A DNA stretch of 9,799 bases from contig CAZGNZ010000070.1 of assembly GCA_964527215.1 (NCBI GenBank), positions 1 to 9,799 of the forward strand, given 5' to 3'. Within the stretch, counting starts at the first letter, position 1; each line of letters starts with the position of its first letter. Origin of the DNA: CAZGNZ01 sp964527215. Its GTDB lineage: Bacteria > Fidelibacterota > Marinisomatia > SCGC-AAA003-L08 > JACNLC01. The notes below the pieces were generated by a model that worked only from the letters and a program-made list of their open reading frames with translations, was not told where the DNA came from and ran no database searches. The position numbers and the translations under genes were made by a program. Positions 1 to 6,847 of the stretch are shown in pieces.

Positions 1-441
1 ATCGTTAATATTATTACGATTATATCACTTTCAAACTTTTTGCGAGAGCATCAAATCTGAAATTCGAAATTAAGAGAGACGTGCCATGGCTGACAACTGA
101 CAACTCAACCAATTAACAGCCCCAAGTCAGACCTGAAAAAAGTTGAATAAACTGTATTTTTGACGGATCTGAAACAGCGGCACAATCCCCAATCCCAAAT
201 CATTAACCATTCACCCAAATTACCATTATACCATTACGCCAATAACCCTCACCCTGTCGGGAAGCACTACTCAACCACTCAACCATTCGTCCTCACCCAG
301 CCTGCGAAGTACTACTCAACCAATTCACTATTACACCTTTAACCATTTCACCAGTCCCCCAATTCACATACATTTCTGAATATTTCAGGCTGATTCTCCT
401 GACGGGCGTTCTAAATTTACCCTTTAATTTTTTAGGAGAAA
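1..441. other. Gene-free region upstream of aspS
   Basis: I see no gene on either strand here. Positions 1-20 form a near-palindrome (ATCGTTAAT, ATT, ATTACGAT, with one bulged base). Positions 91-104 hold two tandem copies of TGACAAC. From about 180 to 365 the + strand is almost devoid of G and rich in short related words (TCAACC, AACCATT, CAATTCAC). A short inverted repeat, CTGAA-TAT-TTCAG, lies at 376-388. The leader for aspS must lie in the last hundred bases, but I could not place a convincing promoter. A 60-codon open frame at 160-342 has the composition of the repeats and no recognisable protein features, so I do not call it a gene. Confidence 0.7.
248..322. repeat. Imperfect direct repeat pair in G-poor DNA
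   Basis: Two copies of a roughly 30-base unit lie head to tail at 248-277 and 292-322. Each begins CTCACCC and ends GAAGyACTACTCAACCA (261-277 and 306-322, one C/T difference), with 6-7 unmatched bases between those two parts. The offset is 44-45 bases. The surrounding sequence carries further copies of the same words: TCAACC at 105-110, 271-276, 279-284 and 316-321, and AACCATT at 205-211, 281-287 and 341-347. There is no conserved spacer length or perfect repeat of CRISPR type. It looks like a decaying short-repeat cluster. Confidence 0.6.
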
Positions 442-2244
442 ATGGTGATTAATCGAACTCATACCTGCGGTGAACTGCGGGCTGCCAATATCGGCCAAAC
501 CGTTGCCCTGAACGGATGGATTGCCAAACGCCGGGACCTCGGCGGACTGATTTTTGTCGACATGAGAGACCGGTACGGCAAAACCCAGGTGGTCTTCAGC
601 GAAGATCTGACTCCGGATGTTTTTAATACTGCCAAGAAACTGAGTATGGAAGACGTCATCGGGATCACAGGAAAAGTGGTTCCCCGTCCGGAAGAAGCGC
701 TGAATCCCAATATGCCCACAGGTGAAATTGATGTGGAAGCATCAGAAATACAAATATTCAGCGAATCTGCTCCCCTGCCCTTTGATATCAATGACCGCAA
801 TTCCGCCAATGAAGACCATCGTCTGAAATACCGCTATCTGGAACTTCGTACAGCCGAGCTGCAGCACAATCTGCTGGTGCGGCATCGGGCGGCACAGACC
901 ACCCGCAGCTTTTTGTCCGATCAGGGGTTTGTTGAAATTGAAACACCGTTTCTCATGAAATCCACCCCGGAAGGGGCACGGGACTTTCTGGTGCCAAGCC
1001 GGTATCACAAAGGAAAATTTTATGCACTGCCCCAGTCTCCCCAGACCTATAAGCAGCTGCTGATGGTCTCCGGATTTGACCGCTATTTCCAAATTGTGAA
1101 ATGCTTTCGGGATGAAGATTTCCGGGCGGACCGGCAGCCGGAATTCACCCAAATCGACATTGAAATGTCCTTTGTGAAAGAGCAGGACATCATCCGGCTC
1201 GGGACAGATCTGACCCGGCAGGTGTTCCGGGAGGTTCTGAATGTTGATCTGCCAAAAACATTCCCGGTACTCACCTATCACGATGCCTTGGATCGTTTCG
1301 GATCAGATAAACCCGATCTGCGCTTTGGCATGGAATTCCAGGAGTTTTCAGAATATGTACAGCAGTCTGAATTCAAAGCGTTTAAATCAGTGCTGGATAG
1401 CAGCGGAATTGTCAAAGCGCTGGTTTGTCCAAACGCCGCCCGATTCAGCCGGAAAGTGATAGACGGACTGACAGCAGATCTGAAAACATACCACCGGGCA
1501 AAGGGACTGGCCTGGATGAAGGCGGTCGAAGGCAGACTGGAGGGCGGGATCAGCAAGTTTTTCAATGAAGCCCTACAGCAGAAAATCCGCCAGGAATTGA
1601 ATGTATCAGACGGTGACATCCTGTTTATCATAGGTGATGAAGCGAAAATTGTCTATGCCGCACTGGGTGCGCTTCGACTGGAACTGGGCAGGATGGAAAA
1701 TCTGACGGAAAACACTGCCTGGGCACCCTGCTGGGTTGTGGATTTTCCCCTGGTCGAATGGAACGAGGATGAAGAGCGCTGGGATGCACTGCATCATCCA
1801 TTTACCATGCCCCATCCGGAAGATATTCCCATGATGGAATCTGATCCCGGCAAGGTTCGTTCGCTGGCTTATGATATTGTTCTGAACGGATATGAACTGG
1901 GCGGCGGATCCATTCGTATCCACGAGCGCTCCCTGCAGCAGAAAGCCTTTGAACTGCTGGGCATCGAAAAGGAAGAAGCCGAAGAAAAATTCGGATTCCT
2001 GCTGAATGCCTTCAAATATGGTGCCCCTCCCCACGGCGGAATCGCCTTCGGATTTGACCGCATGGTGATGCTGCTGGTGAATTCCACCCAGATTCGGGAC
2101 GTGATCGCCTTCCCGAAAACCACATCCGCCATGTCGCTGATGGATGAATCACCTGCCTGTGTGGACGAACGGCAGCTGACTGAACTGGGTATCAAAACTC
2201 TTCCCCGACCGAAACGGAATAATTCTGAAGATGCTGAAATCTGA
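442..2244 (+). CDS. aspS: Aspartyl-tRNA synthetase (bacterial type)
   Basis: Class II aminoacyl-tRNA synthetase that charges tRNA-Asp with aspartate in the cytoplasm. At 600 residues it matches the usual bacterial size (about 590). Order of parts: N-terminal OB-fold anticodon-binding domain (about 1-110, with GWIAKRRDLGGLIF), motif 1 around 156-172 (FVEIETPFL), motif 2 at 222-237 (FRDEDFRADRQPEFTQ), a bacterial GAD insertion of roughly 290-420, and motif 3 at 532-545 (GGIAFGFDRM). Leu33, in the RRDLG segment, is the residue type seen in discriminating bacterial enzymes such as E. coli AspRS (Leu30); non-discriminating ones such as that of Pseudomonas have His there. That suggests it charges tRNA-Asp only. 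The Shine-Dalgarno AGGAG at 434-438 lies only 3 bases from ATG 442, but 6 from an in-frame GTG at 445, so GTG 445 may be the true start. No terminator follows immediately; the next clear one is at 2442. Confidence 0.98.
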   Translation: MVINRTHTCGELRAANIGQTVALNGWIAKRRDLGGLIFVDMRDRYGKTQVVFSEDLTPDVFNTAKKLSMEDVIGITGKVVPRPEEALNPNMPTGEIDVEASEIQIFSESAPLPFDINDRNSANEDHRLKYRYLELRTAELQHNLLVRHRAAQTTRSFLSDQGFVEIETPFLMKSTPEGARDFLVPSRYHKGKFYALPQSPQTYKQLLMVSGFDRYFQIVKCFRDEDFRADRQPEFTQIDIEMSFVKEQDIIRLGTDLTRQVFREVLNVDLPKTFPVLTYHDALDRFGSDKPDLRFGMEFQEFSEYVQQSEFKAFKSVLDSSGIVKALVCPNAARFSRKVIDGLTADLKTYHRAKGLAWMKAVEGRLEGGISKFFNEALQQKIRQELNVSDGDILFIIGDEAKIVYAALGALRLELGRMENLTENTAWAPCWVVDFPLVEWNEDEERWDALHHPFTMPHPEDIPMMESDPGKVRSLAYDIVLNGYELGGGSIRIHERSLQQKAFELLGIEKEEAEEKFGFLLNAFKYGAPPHGGIAFGFDRMVMLLVNSTQIRDVIAFPKTTSAMSLMDESPACVDERQLTELGIKTLPRPKRNNSEDAEI

Positions 2245-2362
2245 TCCCTGTGATTATAAAAAAAATAATCTGATCGAAAGTTAAAAAGGACAAACTGGTC
2301 ATAAGCACTTTCTCTCCAATACTTAAGACTTGTGACAATTATATCGGGCCTTCAAGTCCTAA

Positions 2363-2394
2363 TTTGAAATATTATGGGAATATTTGTAAATTTG
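2363..2394 (+). promoter_or_regulatory. Candidate FCB-type promoter (TTTG-N20-TAAATTTG)
   Basis: TTTG at 2363-2366 is followed after 20 bases by TAAATTTG at 2387-2394. This matches the Bacteroidetes-type consensus TTTG / TAnnTTTG with 19-21 base spacing. The same stretch also reads as a sigma-70-like pair, TTGAAA (2364-2369), 17 bases, TAAATT (2387-2392). A transcript would start near 2400 and meet the terminator at 2442-2469 before reaching phoH. The region is AT-rich, so chance matching is a real possibility. Confidence 0.35.
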
Positions 2395-2433
2395 ATTGTG
2401 CTATGAGTCTGATTATTTTACAAATCTGAGTTT

Positions 2434-2469
2434 AAAAAAGGGCCTTTTCCATTAGGAGAAGGCTTTTTT
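2434..2469 (+). terminator. Intrinsic terminator between aspS and phoH
   Basis: Stem GCCTTTTCC (2442-2450), loop ATTA, stem GGAGAAGGC (2455-2463), with one G-T pair, followed directly by six T (2464-2469). Six A (2434-2439) lie upstream, two bases before the stem, so the hairpin could also end transcription on the other strand. It may serve as the aspS terminator (about 200 bases after its stop) or as a leader terminator for phoH. Confidence 0.85.
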
Positions 2470-2506
2470 ATTTGGGCTGAATCGAAATTGATGCCGGGAT
2501 GCATAT

Positions 2507-3517
2507 TTGAAAAAAAACATTAATATAGGCAGTGTGGATTCACTGGCGTTTCTGGGGCCGGGCGATCAAAACCTGCAGGTGCTTGAGGAGGCATTTTCAG
2601 CGCAGATTGTGGTTCGGGGCAACTCAGTTATTCTGAACGGAGAACCTGAAGACATCCATGCGCTGAGCGACGTCGTGCAGGAAATGATTGTCACCATCAA
2701 CCGGAAAGGATTTGTGGATCAGGACGATGTACGTTCGCTGCTCACCGTTTCAGAACAACCCCGCCAGATGCCGACATCGGATGAAGATGAACAGGTCATT
2801 CTGTATACTCATAAAGGAGCAGTGTTCGCCCGGACGCCCGGACAGGTTCGATATCTGGAAGCGGTACTGCAAAATGACATCACCTTTGCAGTGGGCCCGG
2901 CAGGAACCGGGAAAACCTATCAGGCGGTGGCCAGCGCAGTGGCGGCTCTTAAAAACCGGGAAGTCTCCCGAATTGTCATTACACGGCCGGCAGTGGAGGC
3001 GGGTGAACGGCTGGGGTTTTTACCGGGAGACCTGAAAGATAAGGTGGATCCCTATCTCACTCCCCTCTACGATGCCCTGAACGACATGCTTCGGGCGGAC
3101 AAACTGAGAGCCCTTCTGGACCAGCGGGTGATTGAGGTGGCACCCCTGGCATATATGCGCGGTCGCACCTTGCACAATTCATTTATGATTCTGGATGAAG
3201 CCCAGAACTCCACGCGAATGCAGATGAAAATGTTTTTGACCCGATTGGGTGTAACATCCAAGGCCATTGTTACCGGCGACATTACTCAGATCGATCTGCC
3301 TGGGAATGATGTTTCCGGTCTGATCGATGCCATTCGGGTACTGAACAAGGTTCAAGGTATCGGCTTTGTGTATTTCCACGAGGAGGATGTGGTCAGGCAC
3401 AAACTGGTTAGGAATATCATCAGGGCGTATGCCCGGAACGGTCAGAACGGCCGAAAAGCGGATTCTCCCGATGAACCTGCGCCAGAAGCGGAAGATCAGC
3501 ATTCAACCAACCAATAA
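2507..3517 (+). CDS. phoH: PhoH-family ATPase (YbeZ-like)
   Basis: P-loop NTPase of the PhoH/YbeZ family, linked in other bacteria to RNA metabolism and ribosome maturation together with the endoribonuclease YbeY. The N-terminal ~85 residues resemble the KH-like RNA-binding segment of the family. The ATPase core follows: Walker A GPAGTGKT at 130-137, the family segment RPAVEAGERLGFLPGD at 160-175, RGRTL at 218-222, Walker B FMILDEAQN at 226-234 (Asp230, Glu231) and TGDITQIDLP at 257-266. The acidic C-terminal tail (about 313-336) looks disordered. The frame opens only at 2492 and its first usable start is TTG 2507, with only a weak CGGGA upstream. The usual partner ybeY is not next to it; instead a thiolase gene starts 24 bases downstream, suggesting co-transcription with the acyl-CoA genes. 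Its activity toward RNA is known for the family, not shown here. Confidence 0.95.
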   Translation: MKKNINIGSVDSLAFLGPGDQNLQVLEEAFSAQIVVRGNSVILNGEPEDIHALSDVVQEMIVTINRKGFVDQDDVRSLLTVSEQPRQMPTSDEDEQVILYTHKGAVFARTPGQVRYLEAVLQNDITFAVGPAGTGKTYQAVASAVAALKNREVSRIVITRPAVEAGERLGFLPGDLKDKVDPYLTPLYDALNDMLRADKLRALLDQRVIEVAPLAYMRGRTLHNSFMILDEAQNSTRMQMKMFLTRLGVTSKAIVTGDITQIDLPGNDVSGLIDAIRVLNKVQGIGFVYFHEEDVVRHKLVRNIIRAYARNGQNGRKADSPDEPAPEAEDQHSTNQ

Positions 3518-3541
3518 ACCATTAATGTTTGGAGTCACACC

Positions 3542-4723
3542 ATGTCAAAAGAAGTAGTAATTGTATCTTATGCCAGAACGCCTGTGGGTTCTTTCCAGGG
3601 TGTGCTGAGCACGGTCCCGACCCCCAGACTTGGGGCGACGGCCATCAAAGCGGCCATTGAGAGAGCAGGAATTTCCAATGATGTTGTTGATGAAGTCATC
3701 ATGGGCTGTGTTCTCCCCGCCGGTATTGGTCAGGCACCGGCCCGTCAGGCTGCGCTTTATTCGGGTTTGCCGGACAGTGTGGAATGCATGACCATCAACA
3801 AGGTTTGCGGATCCGGTCTGAAAGCCGTCATGCTGGCAGAACAGGCCATCAAAGCCGGTGATGCGGATATCATCGTGGCCGGCGGAATGGAAAACATGAC
3901 CATGGCTCCCTATTATCTTCCCGACGGCCGCATGGGGATGCGCATGGGCAACAAGAAGGTAATTGACGGAATGGTGTATGACGGACTCTGGGATCCGTAT
4001 GACAATGTACACATGGGCAGCTGCGCGGAAAGGCTGGCAAAGGAAAAACCGTACAGCCGGGAAGAGCAGGACGAGTTTGCGGTGGAATCCTACCGGCGTT
4101 CAACAGCCGCCATTGAGGCCGGTCTGTTCAAAGATGAAATCGTACCGGTGGAAGTTCCGCAGCGCAGGGGAGATCCGGTGATTGTGGATACGGATGAAGA
4201 ACCAGGCCGGGGTCGGCCGGAAAAAATGGCAAAACTGCGTCCGGCATTTGACCGCGAAGGAACCATTACAGCCGCCAACGCCAGCAGTATCAACGACGGA
4301 GCTGCCGCAGTGGTGGTGATGTCCCGTGAAAAAGCCGAGGAAATGGGCCTGCAGCCTCTGGTTAAAATTGTTTCCCAGGCGTCCGCTTCTCAAAAGCCGG
4401 TATATTTTACCACCGCACCCGCCAAAGCCATGCAGAAAGCTCTGGACAAGGCCGGAATGAAAGCTGCGGATATTGACGTATTTGAAATCAATGAAGCATT
4501 TTCCAATGTGGCACTGGATGCCATTCGGACCTTTGACATCGATCAGGGCAAAGTGAATCTCAGAGGCGGTGCCGTCTCCATTGGTCATCCCATCGGTGCT
4601 TCCGGCGCCCGCATTCTGGTGACACTGCTCAGCGTCATGAAGCAGACCGGTGCCGGAAACGGACTGGCCACGCTGTGCATCGGCGGCGGCGAAGCGGCAG
4701 CCCTTATTGTTGAAAAAGTATAA
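3542..4723 (+). CDS. atoB: Acetyl-CoA C-acetyltransferase (thiolase II)
   Basis: Cytoplasmic thiolase that condenses two acetyl-CoA to acetoacetyl-CoA, or cleaves it in the reverse direction. At 393 residues it has the standard length. Catalytic and signature features are all present: acyl-accepting Cys89 in NKVCGSG, NEAF at 317-320, His349 in GGAVSIGHPIGASG, and Cys379 in LCIGGGEA near the C-terminus. The segment NASSINDGAAA (246-256) is also typical. ATG 3542 has GGAG at 3531-3534, 7 bases upstream. It lies between phoH and a 3-hydroxybutyryl-CoA dehydrogenase, so acetoacetyl-CoA is the likely physiological substrate or product. A longer-chain 3-ketoacyl-CoA thiolase role cannot be excluded from sequence alone, but the size and motifs fit the acetoacetyl-CoA (biosynthetic/degradative type II) group best. 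Confidence 0.96.
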   Translation: MSKEVVIVSYARTPVGSFQGVLSTVPTPRLGATAIKAAIERAGISNDVVDEVIMGCVLPAGIGQAPARQAALYSGLPDSVECMTINKVCGSGLKAVMLAEQAIKAGDADIIVAGGMENMTMAPYYLPDGRMGMRMGNKKVIDGMVYDGLWDPYDNVHMGSCAERLAKEKPYSREEQDEFAVESYRRSTAAIEAGLFKDEIVPVEVPQRRGDPVIVDTDEEPGRGRPEKMAKLRPAFDREGTITAANASSINDGAAAVVVMSREKAEEMGLQPLVKIVSQASASQKPVYFTTAPAKAMQKALDKAGMKAADIDVFEINEAFSNVALDAIRTFDIDQGKVNLRGGAVSIGHPIGASGARILVTLLSVMKQTGAGNGLATLCIGGGEAAALIVEKV

Positions 4724-4742
4724 ATATCGACAGGAGGAAAAT

Positions 4743-5594
4743 ATGATTAAAACAGTTGGTGTAATCGGTGCGGGAACCATGGGCAACGGCATTGCCCATG
4801 TATGTGCTCTCAGCGGATATGAGGTCGTTCTGGTGGATATCAGTCAGGAATTTCTGAATCGCGGACTGGCCACCATTCAAAAGAACATGGATCGTCAGGT
4901 TGCCAAAGGAAAACTGACCGCCGAAGATAAGGACGCGGCCTGGAACCGCATCAAGCCGGTTACGGATATCAATGCGCTGGCGAATGCGGAATTCGTGGTG
5001 GAAGCCGCCACGGAAAATATTGATCTTAAACTGAAAATATTCCGGCAGCTGGATCAAGTCTGCTCCGAAAAAACCATTCTGGGAACCAACACATCATCCA
5101 TTTCAATTACAACCATTGCGGCTGCCACTAAACGCCCGGAAATGGTGGTAGGTGTCCATTTCATGAATCCTGTCCCGGTGATGAAGCTGGTTGAAGTGAT
5201 TAACGGACATCTCACCAATGCGGATGTATTGGAGCAAGTACTGGAATTCTCAAAATCACTGGGCAAAGTGCCGGTGAAATGCAATGACTTCCCCGGCTTT
5301 GTGGCCAACCGCATCCTCATGCCCATGATCAACGAAGCCGTTTATACCCTGATGGAAGGCGTGGCAGACAAAGAAGCCATCGATGAAATCATGAAGCTGG
5401 GCATGGCTCATCCCATGGGACCGCTGACCCTTGCGGATCTTATCGGGTTGGATGTCTGTCTGGCCATTATGGAAGTTCTGCACCGCGATCTGGGCGACAG
5501 CAAGTACCGCCCCTGTCCGCTGCTGCGGCGCATGGTTGCAGCGGGAACGCTGGGCCGAAAAAGCGGTGTTGGTTTTTATGATTATCGCAAATAG
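4743..5594 (+). CDS. hbd: 3-hydroxybutyryl-CoA dehydrogenase
   Basis: NAD(P)-dependent dehydrogenase interconverting acetoacetyl-CoA and 3-hydroxybutyryl-CoA. It is 283 residues, the normal length for the stand-alone bacterial enzyme. The N-terminal Rossmann fold has GAGTMG at 9-14 and Asp32 at the end of the second strand, which favours NAD over NADP. The catalytic set aligns with the human enzyme by spacing: Ser118, His139 (VHFMNPVP), Glu151 and Asn189 (PGFVANR). The C-terminal dimerisation domain has the usual GPLTLADLIGLD (226-237) and ends GRKSGVGFYDY. The start is ATG 4743, preceded by a perfect AGGAGG at 4732-4737, 5 bases away. An upstream in-frame ATG at 4650 would overlap the thiolase and add a tail outside the family, so I reject it. 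It follows the thiolase by 19 bases and precedes the acyl-CoA dehydrogenase by 11. Confidence 0.97.
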   Translation: MIKTVGVIGAGTMGNGIAHVCALSGYEVVLVDISQEFLNRGLATIQKNMDRQVAKGKLTAEDKDAAWNRIKPVTDINALANAEFVVEAATENIDLKLKIFRQLDQVCSEKTILGTNTSSISITTIAAATKRPEMVVGVHFMNPVPVMKLVEVINGHLTNADVLEQVLEFSKSLGKVPVKCNDFPGFVANRILMPMINEAVYTLMEGVADKEAIDEIMKLGMAHPMGPLTLADLIGLDVCLAIMEVLHRDLGDSKYRPCPLLRRMVAAGTLGRKSGVGFYDYRK

Positions 5595-5605
5595 GAGACA
5601 GAATT

Positions 5606-6745
5606 ATGAATTTTGGATTGACTGAAGAACAAAAACTGATCCAGACCACTGCCAGGGAATTTGCCCTGGAAGAACTGGCGCCCGGTGCCATTGAACGGGA
5701 CGAAAACAAGATCTGGCCGCGTGAAGCGGTGGAAAAAATGGCCGAACTTGGATTCATGGGAATGATGGTGGATCCCAAATACAACGGCGCGGGTATGGAC
5801 AGCGTATCCTACACCATCGCCATGGAAGAAATTGCCCGTGTGGACGCCTCGGCTGCCGTCATTATGTCGGTAAACAATTCTCTCGTATGCCACCTTTTGG
5901 AGACCCATGGGAGTGAATACGTCAAGGAGAATTACCTGAAAAAACTGGCTTCCGGCGAAAAGCTGGGTGCGTACTCTCTGTCTGAGCCTCATGCCGGATC
6001 CGATCCGGCTGCGCTGAAGTGTCTGGCAAAGAAGGACGGTGATGCCTATTATCTGACGGGCACCAAGAACTGGGTCACCAACGGCATCAATGCGGATTAT
6101 GTGGTGGTATTTGTGGTGACCACTCCCGGTATTGGTCACAAGGGGATTTCCTGCTTTATCGTTGAAAAGGGTACGGATGGATTTGATGTGGGCAAGCCGG
6201 AAAACAAACTGGGCATTCGGGCATCAGACACCAGCGAACTCTATTTTGACAACTGCCGCGTGCCCGCGGAAAATATGATCGGTGCTGAAGGGGAAGGCTT
6301 CAAGATTGCCATGGCCACTCTGGACGGTGGACGGATCGGCATTGCATCCCAGGCTCTGGGTATTGCCCAGGCAGCTCTGGATGCAGCCACGGAATATGCC
6401 AAGGAACGGGTTCAGTTCGGCAAACCCATTGCGGCCTTTCAGGGTATTCAGTTCAAACTGGCAGACATGGCCACTCAAATCGAAGCGGCCCGGCTCCTGG
6501 TGCGTCAGGCGGCATACCTGAAGGATCAGGGTGAAAAAATCGGTCCCAGAGCCAGCATGGCGAAAGTATTTGCGTCTGATGTGGCCATGAATGCGGCCAC
6601 CCAATGCGTACAGATTCATGGCGGTTACGGTTACATCAAGGAAACCGGAGTGGAACGTCTCATGCGCGACGCAAAAATCACTCAGATTTACGAAGGAACT
6701 TCCGAAATCCAGAGAGTGGTGATTTCAAGATTTCTATTAAGATAA
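5606..6745 (+). CDS. Short-chain acyl-CoA dehydrogenase (butyryl-CoA type)
   Basis: FAD enzyme that oxidises a short acyl-CoA to its 2-enoyl-CoA and passes electrons to electron-transfer flavoprotein. At 379 residues it has family length. Visible features: LSEPHAGSDPAA (125-136) and TGTKNWVTNG (151-160) in the middle domain, RVQFGKPIAAFQ (268-279) in the C-terminal helical domain, the second family signature QIHGGYGY...R..RD at 336-355, and the catalytic base Glu363 in YEGTSEIQR. A Glu at this place, and Gly-Gly (241-242) where isovaleryl-CoA dehydrogenase carries its catalytic Glu, point to a butyryl/short-chain type rather than isovaleryl-CoA dehydrogenase. ATG 5606 is 8 bases after AGGAG (5593-5597), which overlaps the stop of the preceding gene. 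The etf genes are not in the window. 2-methylbutyryl- or isobutyryl-CoA are alternative substrates. Confidence 0.94.
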   Translation: MNFGLTEEQKLIQTTAREFALEELAPGAIERDENKIWPREAVEKMAELGFMGMMVDPKYNGAGMDSVSYTIAMEEIARVDASAAVIMSVNNSLVCHLLETHGSEYVKENYLKKLASGEKLGAYSLSEPHAGSDPAALKCLAKKDGDAYYLTGTKNWVTNGINADYVVVFVVTTPGIGHKGISCFIVEKGTDGFDVGKPENKLGIRASDTSELYFDNCRVPAENMIGAEGEGFKIAMATLDGGRIGIASQALGIAQAALDAATEYAKERVQFGKPIAAFQGIQFKLADMATQIEAARLLVRQAAYLKDQGEKIGPRASMAKVFASDVAMNAATQCVQIHGGYGYIKETGVERLMRDAKITQIYEGTSEIQRVVISRFLLR

Positions 6746-6847
6746 CGAAACTGGCAGAACTCAGCCGGCCGGCAGTATCCAGCATTTTCGGAAATACGGA
6801 CGGCGTCTGCCGAGAAAATTCCAATAGTTCGAAACGGAGGATTATTA
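6746..6847. other. 102-base gap inside the catabolic gene run
   Basis: This is the only long gap in the otherwise tight run. It contains a 10-base self-complementary GC block GCCGGCCGGC (6764-6773), an inverted pair CGGCAG (6770-6775) / CTGCCG (6807-6812), and the ribosome site GGAGG at 6836-6840. No T-tract follows the inverted repeats, so it does not read as a terminator. A processing site, a weak promoter or plain spacer are all possible. Confidence 0.4.

Larger units (their letters stand above)
2245..2506. other. aspS-phoH intergenic region
   Basis: This 262-base AT-rich gap has no gene. It holds a weak AT-only hairpin just after aspS (GATTAT 2252-2257 with ATAATC 2265-2270), a loose inverted repeat GACTTG/CAAGTC (2327-2332, 2353-2358), a candidate promoter at 2363-2394 and a strong intrinsic terminator at 2442-2469. 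Only 37 bases separate the terminator's T-tract from the next start codon. Confidence 0.6.

Noticed and set aside
248..322. CRISPR array
   Set aside because: There are only two imperfect copies with no constant repeat or spacer length and no cas genes nearby.
160..342. 60-codon open frame in the upstream region
   Set aside because: Its composition is that of the local repeats, it has no ATG or ribosome site, and the protein shows no recognisable feature.
2252..2270. GATTAT/ATAATC hairpin after aspS as its terminator
   Set aside because: The stem is only six mostly A-T pairs and no T-tract follows on the + strand. The hairpin at 2442 is far better.
4650..4742. Earlier in-frame ATG for 3-hydroxybutyryl-CoA dehydrogenase
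   Set aside because: It would overlap the thiolase C-terminus in another frame and add 31 residues foreign to the family. ATG 4743 has a perfect AGGAGG.
4100..4792. Long minus-strand open frame (230 codons) opposite the thiolase gene
   Set aside because: It is antisense to a clearly conserved enzyme, its His/Cys/Gly-rich translation is typical of a reversed coding strand, and it lacks domain motifs.
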